Assembly (NCBI GenBank): GCA_021780495.1
Contig: JAJXYO010000040.1
Coordinates: 1-57,389 of the forward strand
Direction: 5' to 3'
From: Deltaproteobacteria bacterium
Lineage (GTDB): Bacteria > Desulfobacterota > Desulfuromonadia > Geobacterales > Pseudopelobacteraceae
DNA: 57,389 nucleotides
The translations under genes were made by a program, and so were the position numbers. The notes below the pieces were generated by a model that was not told the DNA's origin, made no database searches, and worked only from the letters and a program-made list of their open reading frames with translations. This document shows positions 26,701 to 35,228 of this stretch, piece after piece. Positions within the stretch are counted from its first letter, which is position 1. Each line of letters starts with the position of its first letter.

Positions 26701-26837
26701 CGCCTGGCAACGAGATCGAAGGGCCGATGGCGGTCGTTATTCTGGGTGGGCTGATCACGTCAACACTCCTGAACCTACTGGTGTTGCCGACGCTGGCTTT
26801 GCGTTTCGGGCGCTTCACAAAAAAGACGGAACGGTAA
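23745..26837 (+). CDS. RND efflux permease (second system, CusA/CzcA-like)
   Basis: 1030 residues from ATG 23745; a GTG four codons earlier is possible, and neither has a good ribosome site. Twelve helices and two periplasmic loops. The TM4 stretch [25 protein letters not shown] resembles the heavy-metal (HME) branch with its Asp/Glu set. Some relatives in this branch are not metal pumps, and the Met relay of CusA cannot be confirmed by eye. Last gene of the six-gene operon, which therefore encodes two complete but different tripartite pumps. Confidence 0.9.
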   Translation: [1030 protein letters not shown]

Positions 26838-26878
26838 GGTATGGCGGGTTGAGCTGTTTTTCGTGGCGTAGCGTACTC

Positions 26879-27010
26879 ATGAAGTGGGTTCCCCCACTCA
26901 GACGCGAACTGTTTTACTGGGCGGTCATTCCATCCACCTTTACCATGGGTACGACAGCAGGCAATCTGACTGTAGTAGATCCTGGTCTGGAGTATAAAAA
27001 ATCGCCCTGA
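26879..27010 (+). pseudogene. Fragment of a DUF347 membrane protein
   Basis: An open stretch of 43 codons reads RRELFYWAVIPSTFTMGTTAGNL, matching the segment RRELFYWAAILFTFALGTAAGDL of the intact DUF347 protein at 14427-15221. The rest of the gene is missing on both sides, and the fragment runs into unrelated sequence after GLEYKKSP. It is a decayed paralogue caught between the RND operon and the DedA fusion gene. Confidence 0.7.
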
Positions 27011-27065
27011 GCCGACACCAACATTAATGGAGTATGGATCTCGAAAGGATAACGACAAACAGCAC

Positions 27066-29183
27066 ATGGAAATCATCAACCAATTTCTCCCCCAAATAGA
27101 GCACTTCCGCATACTGGGATACTGGCTCGTCCTGTTCGTCTCTTTGCTGGAATCACTGGTAATAGTGGGCGTGGTTGTTCCAGGGGCAGTTTTAGTCGTC
27201 TTAGCCGGAGCCCTGGCAGCACAGGGATATTTTGATCTCGGCGATCTCATCTGGTTTGCTGCCATCGGCGCGATCTTGGGCGATGGGATCAGCTTCATTC
27301 TTGGGCAACGTGGAACCGGATTATTCAAGGAAACGAACAAGGTTTTCAAGTTCAGCTACCTGGAGGCAGGAGAGCGGTTTTTCCATAAACATGGTGCCAA
27401 AAGCATATTTCTCGGCCGTTTCATCGGTCTTGTCCGGGCGGTCATCCCGTTTGTTGCCGGACTATCGGGGATGGCGGCCAGGCGGTTCTATCTTTGGAAT
27501 ATCCTCAGCGCCTTCACCTGGGCCGCCTCCCACCTCCTTGCCGGCTATTTTCTCGGACAAGCGTGGCAAATGGTTGAGGTCTGGACTAGCCGCGCCGGCA
27601 TCTTCCTGGCGGCCCTGATACTGGTGTTCTTCTGTGCCAGCCTGCTCAAGCGGTTCATCGTGAAACAGGGCAGCCAGCTGTTGGCTCTCTGCCGGTCACT
27701 ATGGTTTTCAGTCAAACAGGCCCTCATCACCAATCCTGACGTGGCAAGCTGCATTGCACGTCACCCCCGTTTCTTCTCCTTCGCACATGCCAGGCTGGAC
27801 AAAACCCGCTTCTCTGGACTGCCGTTAACCCTGCTGGGCATCGCTTTTCTGTACACCCTGCTTCTTCTGGGCGGCATCGTCGAAGACATTCTGACCCTAG
27901 ATCCGATTGTTGCCGTTGATACACGACTTGCAAATCTTCTCTATTTTTATAGGAATGAATTTCTGGTCAAGGGGTTTCTCTGGATAACTCTCCTGGGCAC
28001 GGCCAAAGTTGTGCTCAGCGTAGCGCTGCTCAGTACGCTTCTTTTCTGGATCTGGAAAAAACGCGAGTTCATCCTGCCGTTTTGGGTAACTATATGCAGC
28101 AGCGGCATCTTTAGCTTGTTCGGCAAGGTAGCGATTCATCGGCAGCGGCCATCGGGTATCGCTGTTTTTACTGAATCGAGTTTTTCATTTCCAAGCGGTC
28201 ACGCGACTATCGCTACGGCCCTATACGGCTTCCTTGTTTACTTCCTGTGGCGGCAGACAGACAGCTGGCGCGCCAAACTGAATATCTTCTTTACCGGCAG
28301 CGTGTTTATTCTGGCAATCGGCTTCAGCAGACTTTACCTGGGGGTCCATTTCCTGAGTGATGTTCTTGGTGGTTATCTGCTCGGACTGTTGTGGTTGAAC
28401 ATCGGCATCTGCATGGTTGAATGGCATCTATTTATTAAAACCAAAGTACACGTGAGATCATTTTCAATGTCTTCACTGAAGATGGCGTCTGCAACTCTGA
28501 TCATAGCTGAATTGATCTTCTATATTCATACCGGACTCCATTACAGCCCCGCCCGTACTGGACAGGAAATTTCTGACACGACAAGACAGGTCGGTACTGA
28601 TATCGCAGGCAGTTTCGCCCGCTACAAACTCCCCCGCTATACGGAATCCATTGTCGGCGAACAGCAGGAACCTTTAAACGTCATTATTGTCGCCAAAGAC
28701 ATCACCTTGCTTTCAGACGTCTTTAAGGCCGCGGGGTGGCAGCCGGCCGATCCGGTAACTGTCAGAAACGTGGCGAGAACGGTCAAGGCAATCATTAGTA
28801 ATGAAAACTACCCCACTGCCCCGATTTCTCCCTCATTTTGGAATGGCAACGTCAATGACCTTGGTTTTGAAAAACCGACTCCGAAACAAACCGTGCGGCA
28901 GAGGCACAATCTGCGGCTCTGGAAAACGAATTTGGAGACAGTAGACGGCAAACACGTTTACGTCGGCTCGGCTAGCATGGATGCAGAAATGAAGTGGGGA
29001 TTGACACACAAGATAAAGCCGGATATCGACTCCGAACGGGATACCCTCATTAACGACCTGCTAATCAGCAACCATGCAACTTCACTCGCCAAAACCAGAT
29101 TTGTAGAGCCGGTATCTGGCTACAATTTCGCCGGTGACCCCTTTTTCACAAATGGTTATATCAATACGGTAGTTATGGATTAG
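27066..29183 (+). CDS. DedA-PAP2-LssY fusion membrane protein
   Basis: 705 residues from ATG 27066 (an in-frame ATG at 27027 is possible; the later one matches where the DedA domain begins). Domains: DedA/SNARE-associated (about 1-200, with GAILGDGISFILGQRG and FLGRFIGLVRAVIPFVAGLSGM), PAP2 phosphatase (about 250-450, with HRQRPSG, SFPSGH and SRLYLGVHFLSDV), and a soluble LssY C-terminal domain (about 510-705). DedA proteins flip polyprenyl-phosphate or phospholipid carriers; PAP2 removes lipid phosphates. The fusion could couple dephosphorylation of a lipid carrier to its return across the membrane, which is an inference. Confidence 0.88.
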   Translation: MEIINQFLPQIEHFRILGYWLVLFVSLLESLVIVGVVVPGAVLVVLAGALAAQGYFDLGDLIWFAAIGAILGDGISFILGQRGTGLFKETNKVFKFSYLEAGERFFHKHGAKSIFLGRFIGLVRAVIPFVAGLSGMAARRFYLWNILSAFTWAASHLLAGYFLGQAWQMVEVWTSRAGIFLAALILVFFCASLLKRFIVKQGSQLLALCRSLWFSVKQALITNPDVASCIARHPRFFSFAHARLDKTRFSGLPLTLLGIAFLYTLLLLGGIVEDILTLDPIVAVDTRLANLLYFYRNEFLVKGFLWITLLGTAKVVLSVALLSTLLFWIWKKREFILPFWVTICSSGIFSLFGKVAIHRQRPSGIAVFTESSFSFPSGHATIATALYGFLVYFLWRQTDSWRAKLNIFFTGSVFILAIGFSRLYLGVHFLSDVLGGYLLGLLWLNIGICMVEWHLFIKTKVHVRSFSMSSLKMASATLIIAELIFYIHTGLHYSPARTGQEISDTTRQVGTDIAGSFARYKLPRYTESIVGEQQEPLNVIIVAKDITLLSDVFKAAGWQPADPVTVRNVARTVKAIISNENYPTAPISPSFWNGNVNDLGFEKPTPKQTVRQRHNLRLWKTNLETVDGKHVYVGSASMDAEMKWGLTHKIKPDIDSERDTLINDLLISNHATSLAKTRFVEPVSGYNFAGDPFFTNGYINTVVMD

Positions 29184-29201
29184 TTTCTCAACCGGCTGCA
29201 G

Positions 29202-29232
29202 CAGCTCTCTGCCGTATTTTCTTGGAGAGCTG
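29202..29232 (+). terminator. Hairpin after the DedA fusion gene
   Basis: CAGCTCTC (29202-29209) pairs with GAGAGCTG (29225-29232). The loop is T-rich, but no T-run follows, so termination is only possible. Confidence 0.35.
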
Positions 29233-29372
29233 TGACAGGCAGTCCTGCCTAAGCCTGCCCTAAGTATCGGGGCACATAGTGCTCATAGAGATAGATACCG
29301 CTACAACGCAATACTCCTGATCATAACAAACAGGTGTCTTCTCTTTGAACTTCAAACCCTGCAAAGGAGAGA

Positions 29373-30293
29373 ATGATGCTAATGGAAATCAGTAAACTGA
29401 AGCTCAACCTCGGCACTCATGCCGTATTGCGCGATGTCAACCTGACGCTGCATAAAGGGCAGATTTATGGTCTGCTCGGCCCCAACGGTGCGGGAAAAAG
29501 CACCACTATTTCAGTCGTTACCGGGTTACGGCCACCCACAACCGGATCGGTCCGGGTACTGGGCCTCGACCCTGCCTCCGAAACTCTCCAACTGCATCGG
29601 CGAATCGGCGTGCTGGCCGAACAGGCCGGATTCTATGACTGGATGAGCGCCGGGGACTATCTGCGCTGGACCGCCAACCTGTATCAAATCAAACTGGATC
29701 AATCCGAAATTATCCGCCTGCTGGAGCGGATGGGACTGGATGGCAAAAGTCCGGCAGCGATCTCCACGTATTCCCTCGGCATGCGGCAGCGTCTCGGCCT
29801 GGCCCGGGCACTCATCAACCAGCCCGAACTATTGATCCTGGACGAGCCTACCAACGGACTGGATCCTCGTGGCCGCCGGGAAATCCACGATGTGTTGCTG
29901 GATTTGAGCGTGAACCACGGCATAGGAATTCTCTTATGCACCCACTTACTCGACGACGTGGATCGACTCTGTACTCGTATCGGAATTATCTCCCTGGGTC
30001 AGACTATTCTGGAAGGCGCCATCGCGGACCTGCTTTCCGCACAGTCCACGACAGCGCGCTATCGGATACGCGTAGAACCGGGTAAAGTACCGGAGCGTCT
30101 TCCCGCAGGCATCACCCTGTTGACCCGGTCTGGCGACTGGTGGCATGTGGAAATCGCAAGTCAGATCGAACCCGCCGACGCATGGCACTCGCTGTTGAAC
30201 GAGGGGCTGCGCATTGATGAGATCCACCGGGCAAGCGGAGGGCTGGAAGAACTTTACATGTCAGCAACCGAAGTAAAGGAGGTAGCCGTATGA
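29373..30293 (+). CDS. ABC transporter ATP-binding protein (CcmA/NatA type)
   Basis: 306 residues with AAGGAGAG upstream. Walker A GPNGAGKST (36-44), signature YSLGMRQR, Walker B LLILDEPTNGLD and H-loop CTHLLDD. The C-terminal about 90 residues are the accessory domain of ABC-2 exporter ATPases. It pairs with the permease gene that it overlaps by four bases. The substrate is unknown; the genes around it point to the envelope. Confidence 0.92.
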   Translation: MMLMEISKLKLNLGTHAVLRDVNLTLHKGQIYGLLGPNGAGKSTTISVVTGLRPPTTGSVRVLGLDPASETLQLHRRIGVLAEQAGFYDWMSAGDYLRWTANLYQIKLDQSEIIRLLERMGLDGKSPAAISTYSLGMRQRLGLARALINQPELLILDEPTNGLDPRGRREIHDVLLDLSVNHGIGILLCTHLLDDVDRLCTRIGIISLGQTILEGAIADLLSAQSTTARYRIRVEPGKVPERLPAGITLLTRSGDWWHVEIASQIEPADAWHSLLNEGLRIDEIHRASGGLEELYMSATEVKEVAV

Positions 30294-31042
30294 ACCCCAC
30301 AATCCTGATTGCTCGAAAAGAAGGCGGTGAACTCCTCATGAGCGGGAGGGGACTCGCCTGGTTGCTGGCTCTCTCCATCATCATGTCGGTGCTGTGTCTG
30401 CTACTGGTGAGCAACACCGAACTCAGCCTGCTGGACAACGCACAGGTGGTCTACATGGTGATGGGCACTGTTACCGCACTCGGGGCGCTTCTCGCCATTG
30501 TGATCGGCAGCGATGCCTTGGCTGGCGAGCGGGAGCGCGGCAGCCTGATACCGCTTTTGCTGGCGCCGGTCACACCATCTCAGATCGTATTCGGCAAACT
30601 GGGCGGCCAGGTTGCGGGCTGGATCGTCATGTATCTTCTCAGCTTGCCCTATGTATGGGCTGTAGGGTCAAGCGGCCAGAACCTCACCCAGGCGGTGGCC
30701 TACCTGGCCTTGTTCGGTACGCCGGTTGTACTGGGTTTCGGATTTCTCGGCATTGCCCTGTCGGCACGACTGGGCAGCGTTCGTCCTGCCCTGTTGACCT
30801 CGCTCATAACCCTGATGCTGCTCGCCAGCCCCCTGTTGCTGGGTCCCAGTCTGCGTCAGAGCACGATCGGCAGACTGTTCGACGCAGTAAATCCGTTCTC
30901 CGCCGCCATCAATACCTTTGACAGTGTCGTGATCGATTCACAGCCGTTGACGATGCAAATCACGCGTTTCGCCGTCACGCTGGTCTGGCTGGTGATGACC
31001 GCGGCGTTCGCCATCCGCAGCATGCGCAAGATGGAAATCTGA
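30290..31042 (+). CDS. ABC-2 type permease
   Basis: 250 residues and six hydrophobic segments. ERERGSLIPLLLAPVTPSQIVFGK is the amphipathic coupling signature of ABC-2/NosY-type permeases. It forms the membrane half of the exporter with the ATPase encoded just before it. Confidence 0.9.
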   Translation: MNPTILIARKEGGELLMSGRGLAWLLALSIIMSVLCLLLVSNTELSLLDNAQVVYMVMGTVTALGALLAIVIGSDALAGERERGSLIPLLLAPVTPSQIVFGKLGGQVAGWIVMYLLSLPYVWAVGSSGQNLTQAVAYLALFGTPVVLGFGFLGIALSARLGSVRPALLTSLITLMLLASPLLLGPSLRQSTIGRLFDAVNPFSAAINTFDSVVIDSQPLTMQITRFAVTLVWLVMTAAFAIRSMRKMEI

Positions 31043-31055
31043 AGGAGAGTCGGCC

Positions 31056-31589
31056 ATGAAAAAAACTATCCTTAGCCTGTTTATAAGCATATTACTTATG
31101 GGTCTTGGCAACGCTTGGGCAGCCGATCCCCTGACTATCACCCTCGGGTCGGATCAAGCCAACCCGTCTTCACCACAGATGGGAGACTGGCTCAAATTCC
31201 GCAGCGTGATCGGAAACTCCGGCAGTCAGACTGCGCACGGCGTGGTGGCGTGGATCAGCTTGGTGCAAGTGGACCCGGGCCACGAACAGCCGGTGGACCT
31301 CGAGGACTGGAGCGCCCACAAAGCAGTGACCCAGGCCACACTGGAACCGGGACAGCAGGTAAAAGTGGAATGGCCCATGCGTCTCATCCAATCGGGTGCC
31401 TATCGGGTGGTGATCAGCGCAGTGGATCGGGTAACAGGTCATGTAATGACCAGTCCGTTCGTAGATTTCCAGGTAAGGCGCAAGCCCGTGGTAGAGTCGG
31501 GGCGTATCCTTCCCGTAGCATTTGGCGTGCCAGCACTTGTGCTCGGCATGATCGGCTGGCGCCGTTATCGTAGCCACGCTGGTGCCTGA
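31056..31589 (+). CDS. Exported NEW3/CARDB-like beta-sandwich protein with C-terminal anchor
   Basis: 177 residues with AAGGAGAG before the ATG. A signal peptide (1-22, ending AWA), an immunoglobulin-like domain (about 30-140, with the GDWLKFRSVIGNSGSQTAHGVV pattern of CARDB/NEW3 domains), then one membrane helix (about 150-168) and a basic tail. It would sit in the periplasm anchored to the inner membrane. Thirteen bases after the permease stop, so probably a subunit or partner of that ABC system. Confidence 0.7.
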   Translation: MKKTILSLFISILLMGLGNAWAADPLTITLGSDQANPSSPQMGDWLKFRSVIGNSGSQTAHGVVAWISLVQVDPGHEQPVDLEDWSAHKAVTQATLEPGQQVKVEWPMRLIQSGAYRVVISAVDRVTGHVMTSPFVDFQVRRKPVVESGRILPVAFGVPALVLGMIGWRRYRSHAGA

Positions 31590-31660
31590 GTTATAATCCA
31601 GAGATGATACAAATTGTCGTACGTGCCTAAATGATGTTCTAAACCAAACACGGAGTACGT

Positions 31661-32368
31661 ATGCATACAAAGATGCAGCAAGAAGTCTGGGTTGTACTGG
31701 CGTTTCTTCTTACTGCCACAGCACTTATTGCCTACACAGGTGCAGATCTGACGGTATCGTCCTATTTTTATCAGTCCGGCGGTTGGCCGGTCGGGGAACT
31801 TTTCCCGTGGAAACTGCTCTACCGCATGGTTCGCTATCCGGCGTTTGCCTTGACGATATTCGGCCTCTGCGCTGCCATTTACGGTAGTTTTAAGCCAAAA
31901 TGGCGTCCATGGCGCTGTCAAGGAATTTTTCTGGTACTATTACTGGCCCTTGGACCGGGATTGATGGTAAATGCCGTATTCAAGGATCACTGGGGCCGCC
32001 CGCGTCCCCGTGACATTGTTGAATTTGGTGGTACCAGACAGTTTCATCAGCCCTGGCAGCCTGACATCAACGGCACGGGACGCTCCTTCCCCTGCGGACA
32101 CGGTTCAGCCGCATTTTACCTGATGGCGCCATTTTTCATCTATCGGCGCACTAAACCTGCGGTTGCACGGAGATGGCTGGCAGGTGGTCTCGTTTTCGGT
32201 TTACTGATGAGCTATGCCCGTATTGCCCAGGGCGGGCACTTTTTAAGTGACGTCCTCTGGGCCTGGGGAATGGTTCATTTGACGGCGTTAGTGCTGTCGG
32301 CCCTGCTGTTGTCGCAGCGGGGGAGTGTGGTATATTCAAACATCACCGGAGAAGTGCAGGAGATCTGA
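31661..32368 (+). CDS. PAP2 phosphatase, LpxE/LpxT-like
   Basis: 235 residues, six likely membrane helices. PAP2 signatures: KDHWGRPRPRD, SFPCGH (Cys in place of the usual Ser) and ARIAQGGHFLSDV with the catalytic His and Asp. The layout, with a large loop before RPRPRD, resembles lipid A phosphatases or phosphotransferases rather than BcrC. Its stop overlaps the start of a PmrA/QseB-like regulator (TGATG), so phosphatase and two-component system form one operon. This is the arrangement expected for adaptive lipid A modification against cationic peptides; activity is not proven. Confidence 0.82.
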   Translation: MHTKMQQEVWVVLAFLLTATALIAYTGADLTVSSYFYQSGGWPVGELFPWKLLYRMVRYPAFALTIFGLCAAIYGSFKPKWRPWRCQGIFLVLLLALGPGLMVNAVFKDHWGRPRPRDIVEFGGTRQFHQPWQPDINGTGRSFPCGHGSAAFYLMAPFFIYRRTKPAVARRWLAGGLVFGLLMSYARIAQGGHFLSDVLWAWGMVHLTALVLSALLLSQRGSVVYSNITGEVQEI

Positions 32369-33030
32369 TGCGGGTACTGTTGGTAGAAGATGACCGGATG
32401 ATCGGTGAGGCTGCGGAACAGGCGCTGAAGGACGCTGCCTATGCGGTGGACTGGGTGCGGGACGGTGTAAGCGCTTCCGATGCGATCGAGACCGGCGAGT
32501 ATGAGATGGTGATCCTCGATCTGGGGCTGCCCAAACAGGATGGTCTGACCGTGCTTGAACGGATGCGCAGTCGTGGAGACAGCACTCCGGTGTTGATTGT
32601 GACGGCCCGCGACGGCCTGGACGAACGGATCAGGGGCTTGGATCTGGGCGCGGACGATTACCTGGTCAAACCGTTTGCGGTGGGGGAGCTGCTGGCCCGC
32701 ATGCGGGCCGTACTGCGCCGCCAATGCGGGCAGGCCGTGTCGCTGCTGACCAACGGCATACTGCAGCTTGACCCGGTGACCAAGGAGGCCTCCTGCGGTG
32801 AGCTGAGCTGTCGCCTGACCGCACGGGAGTTTGCGCTGCTGCAGGCGCTCTTGAGCCGCCCTGGCGCCATCCTGTCGCGTCAGGAGCTGGAGACCCGCAT
32901 CTATGGCTGGAACGAGGAGGTGGAGAGCAACGCCGTCGAGTTCCTGATCCACGCCGTGCGCAAGAAACTGGGCAGTGATACGATCAGAAACGTACGGGGG
33001 ATGGGATGGATGGTGGATCGAAGCAGATGA
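32368..33030 (+). CDS. OmpR-family response regulator (PmrA/QseB-like)
   Basis: 220 residues. Receiver domain with acidic pocket EDD (7-9), phospho-acceptor Asp51 (VILDLGLPKQDG), and the conserved VKPF lysine. The C-terminal winged helix (about 125-218) ends in AVRKKLGSDTIRNVRGMGW, typical of OmpR/PhoB. It is fused by overlap to the LpxE-like phosphatase before it and to the sensor kinase after it (ATGA). It likely controls this operon and other envelope genes. Confidence 0.92.
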   Translation: MRVLLVEDDRMIGEAAEQALKDAAYAVDWVRDGVSASDAIETGEYEMVILDLGLPKQDGLTVLERMRSRGDSTPVLIVTARDGLDERIRGLDLGADDYLVKPFAVGELLARMRAVLRRQCGQAVSLLTNGILQLDPVTKEASCGELSCRLTAREFALLQALLSRPGAILSRQELETRIYGWNEEVESNAVEFLIHAVRKKLGSDTIRNVRGMGWMVDRSR

Positions 33031-34352
33031 ATACATCCCTGCGGCGACAACTATCCGGCTGGATTGCCGTGGTGACGATCATCAGCGGCATCGCGGCCGG
33101 GGCATGTTCTTTTTTTCTGGCCTTTCAAGAGGCTCAGGAGCTGCAGGACGATCAGCTGCGCCAGGTAGCGCTGCTGGTGGGGCGCTCCGGTAACGTTGTG
33201 AATCCGTCGGCAGGTGCTGTCGGCAACATTGACATCAGTGATCCCGAGGCGCGGATTATCATCCGGACACTGGGCACAGCGCCGCAGGCCGGACAGCGTG
33301 GCAGATCAGCTGCTCTAGCGATGATTCCATCCGATCTGCCGGAGGGTTTCCAGTCTATCGACAGCCATGGCGATGTCTGGCGCATGTTTATTCACACCTT
33401 GCCCTCCGGCAAAAGAATCGCGGTAGGCCAGTTGACGGAGATCCGCAACGAAACCGCCCGGGACAGCGGATTACGCACCCTGATCCCGGTACTGTTGCTG
33501 GTGCCGTTTTTAACCATGTTGATTACATGGATCGTCCGGCGCTCACTCGCGCCGGTCACCGAACTCTCCCATCTGCTGGACAAACGGGACGACACCAACC
33601 TGACAAAACTGCCGGAGATCGGCATCCCCGAAGAGATCAAACCCTTTATAGCATCCATCAACGGACTGATGCGCCGCCTCGCCGAGGCGCTTGAACAACA
33701 ACGCCGCTTTATCGCCGATGCCGCCCATGAGCTGCGCTCGCCCTTAACGGCCCTGACCCTGCAGGCCCAAAACCTGGAGCGAAGCGTTTCGCCTCAGGAA
33801 AGGTCGGAACGTCTCCAGCAGTTGCACAAGGGACTGACCCGGACCTGCACCCTGCTGAATCAATTGCTTTCTCTGGCACGGCAACAATCCGGCGTTGTTA
33901 CCTCCGTCGAACTCCGTCTGGACCATATCGTCCGGCAGGTACTTGAGGATATGATGCCGATAGCCGCTGCCAAGGGGATAGATCTGGGGTGTGAACGTCT
34001 CGAAGATCTGGTCGTGACCGCTTCTGCCGATGCTCTGGCCATCCTGGTGCGTAACGCCGTTGATAATGCCATCCGCTATACTCCATCCGGTGGGACGGTG
34101 GATGTGGAGTTGTATCGCGAGGCGGGAGAGGTGATTTTTCAGGTAACCGATACCGGTCCGGGAATCCCGCCGGGTGAGGAGGAACGGCTCTTCGAGCCGT
34201 TTTACCGGGTCATGGGCAGCGATGAAACCGGCAGCGGCCTGGGGTTGGCCATTGTACGCAGCATTGCCGACCGGTTGGGTGGGGCGGTCGCGCTTTGCAA
34301 CCGGGAAGACGGCAACGGAGCCCTGTTTCGTTTCATCTGCCGGTTCGGGTAG
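33027..34352 (+). CDS. Sensor histidine kinase (PmrB/QseC-like)
   Basis: 441 residues starting at ATG 33027, overlapping the regulator stop. Two membrane helices (about 12-32 and 155-175) flank a periplasmic sensor of about 120 residues, followed by a HAMP region, H-box AAHELRSPLTAL, N-box LVRNAVDNAIRYTP, and G-boxes DTGPGIPPGEEE and GSGLGLAIV. It fits the short-sensor QseC/PmrB group, which respond to cationic peptides, metals or acid. The signal here is unknown. Confidence 0.92.
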   Translation: MNTSLRRQLSGWIAVVTIISGIAAGACSFFLAFQEAQELQDDQLRQVALLVGRSGNVVNPSAGAVGNIDISDPEARIIIRTLGTAPQAGQRGRSAALAMIPSDLPEGFQSIDSHGDVWRMFIHTLPSGKRIAVGQLTEIRNETARDSGLRTLIPVLLLVPFLTMLITWIVRRSLAPVTELSHLLDKRDDTNLTKLPEIGIPEEIKPFIASINGLMRRLAEALEQQRRFIADAAHELRSPLTALTLQAQNLERSVSPQERSERLQQLHKGLTRTCTLLNQLLSLARQQSGVVTSVELRLDHIVRQVLEDMMPIAAAKGIDLGCERLEDLVVTASADALAILVRNAVDNAIRYTPSGGTVDVELYREAGEVIFQVTDTGPGIPPGEEERLFEPFYRVMGSDETGSGLGLAIVRSIADRLGGAVALCNREDGNGALFRFICRFG

Positions 34353-34394
34353 TACCGGTTTTTACCAAATTCACGCAGGAAAAGGAGGAAGACT

Positions 34395-35027
34395 ATGGGA
34401 CGTTATACCGTGCAACTAGGGATGTTGAAGAGGTTTTTAGGGATTGTTGCTCTGTTTATCCCGGTAGCTCTTGCGGGGTGTGCAGCAGCAGACAAGAACG
34501 TGAGACTGGACTACCAACCGACCGTCAATGCGGTTGGCGGCAAAGGCGAGCTGTATGTTGCCATAACTGCGGAAAAGAGCCCTCTCGCCGGACGGTCCGA
34601 TGTAGAATGGGTCCTGGGGGAGGTTAAAGATTCTGATGGAAAACGAACCGGAAAGGTACTTTCCGCGATGGCGCCAAAAGATCTGGTGGCGGATGCCTTT
34701 ATTCAGGAACTCAAGGCGGCAGGCTATAAGGTCAGCGTGGTGCCGGCGCTCCCGGCCAACGTGGCAAAAGGCCTCGATTTTACCGGAATCACCCTTACGG
34801 TGGATGAGGTCGAGGGCTTGGCCATGGCACAGGCCAAGGGGGCATTGCGGGTCAAGGTGAGCGTTTGGAAAGGGGGCGCGAAGTTGAAACAGCTCGATTA
34901 TGAGGAAGCCTCTTCGATCAGCGCGCTGCGCGCCGATTCCAAGGTCTTGGATAAGACACTTCACGAAACGGTCGTCAGCTGCACTCGCCGGGCAATTCCT
35001 GACATCCTGCAGGCGCTGGAGTATTGA
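34395..35027 (+). CDS. Predicted lipoprotein (YajG-like)
   Basis: 210 residues with AGGAGG before the ATG. Signal peptide with lipobox LAGC (Cys29). The mature part alternates strands and helices (NVRLDYQPTVNAVGGKGELYVAI... DLVADAFIQELKAAGYKVSV... VSVWKGGAKLKQLDYEEASS), the pattern of YajG/DUF-type outer-membrane lipoproteins. Not overlapping its neighbours; function unknown. It ends before a symmetric hairpin. Confidence 0.75.
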   Translation: MGRYTVQLGMLKRFLGIVALFIPVALAGCAAADKNVRLDYQPTVNAVGGKGELYVAITAEKSPLAGRSDVEWVLGEVKDSDGKRTGKVLSAMAPKDLVADAFIQELKAAGYKVSVVPALPANVAKGLDFTGITLTVDEVEGLAMAQAKGALRVKVSVWKGGAKLKQLDYEEASSISALRADSKVLDKTLHETVVSCTRRAIPDILQALEY

Positions 35028-35157
35028 TGGATTGGCCATTCGGCAACATCGGTTTTTGAAACCATCCCTGAAGGAGCGATTTCAGGCAACCAAGACTTCG
35101 CAAAATCAGCGCCGCACGTTTCTATCCATTTCAGCGATCAACCATTACATACACCCA

Positions 35158-35193
35158 AGCCACTAATTGCCAGAATAGCGGCAATTAGTGGCT
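35158..35193. terminator. Perfect 14-base hairpin between convergent genes
   Basis: AGCCACTAATTGCC (35158-35171) and GGCAATTAGTGGCT (35180-35193) with an 8-base loop, between the lipoprotein gene and the convergent small-protein gene. No T-run follows, so it may be a two-way terminator or a binding site. Confidence 0.55.
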
Positions 35194-35228
35194 TCGATGG
35201 GTAAAGACTTGATTGAGCCTGAAATTAC

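Noticed and set aside
27027..27065. Longer N-terminus for the DedA fusion protein
   Set aside because: The extra 13 residues are charged and precede the usual DedA start; the ribosome signal is no better.
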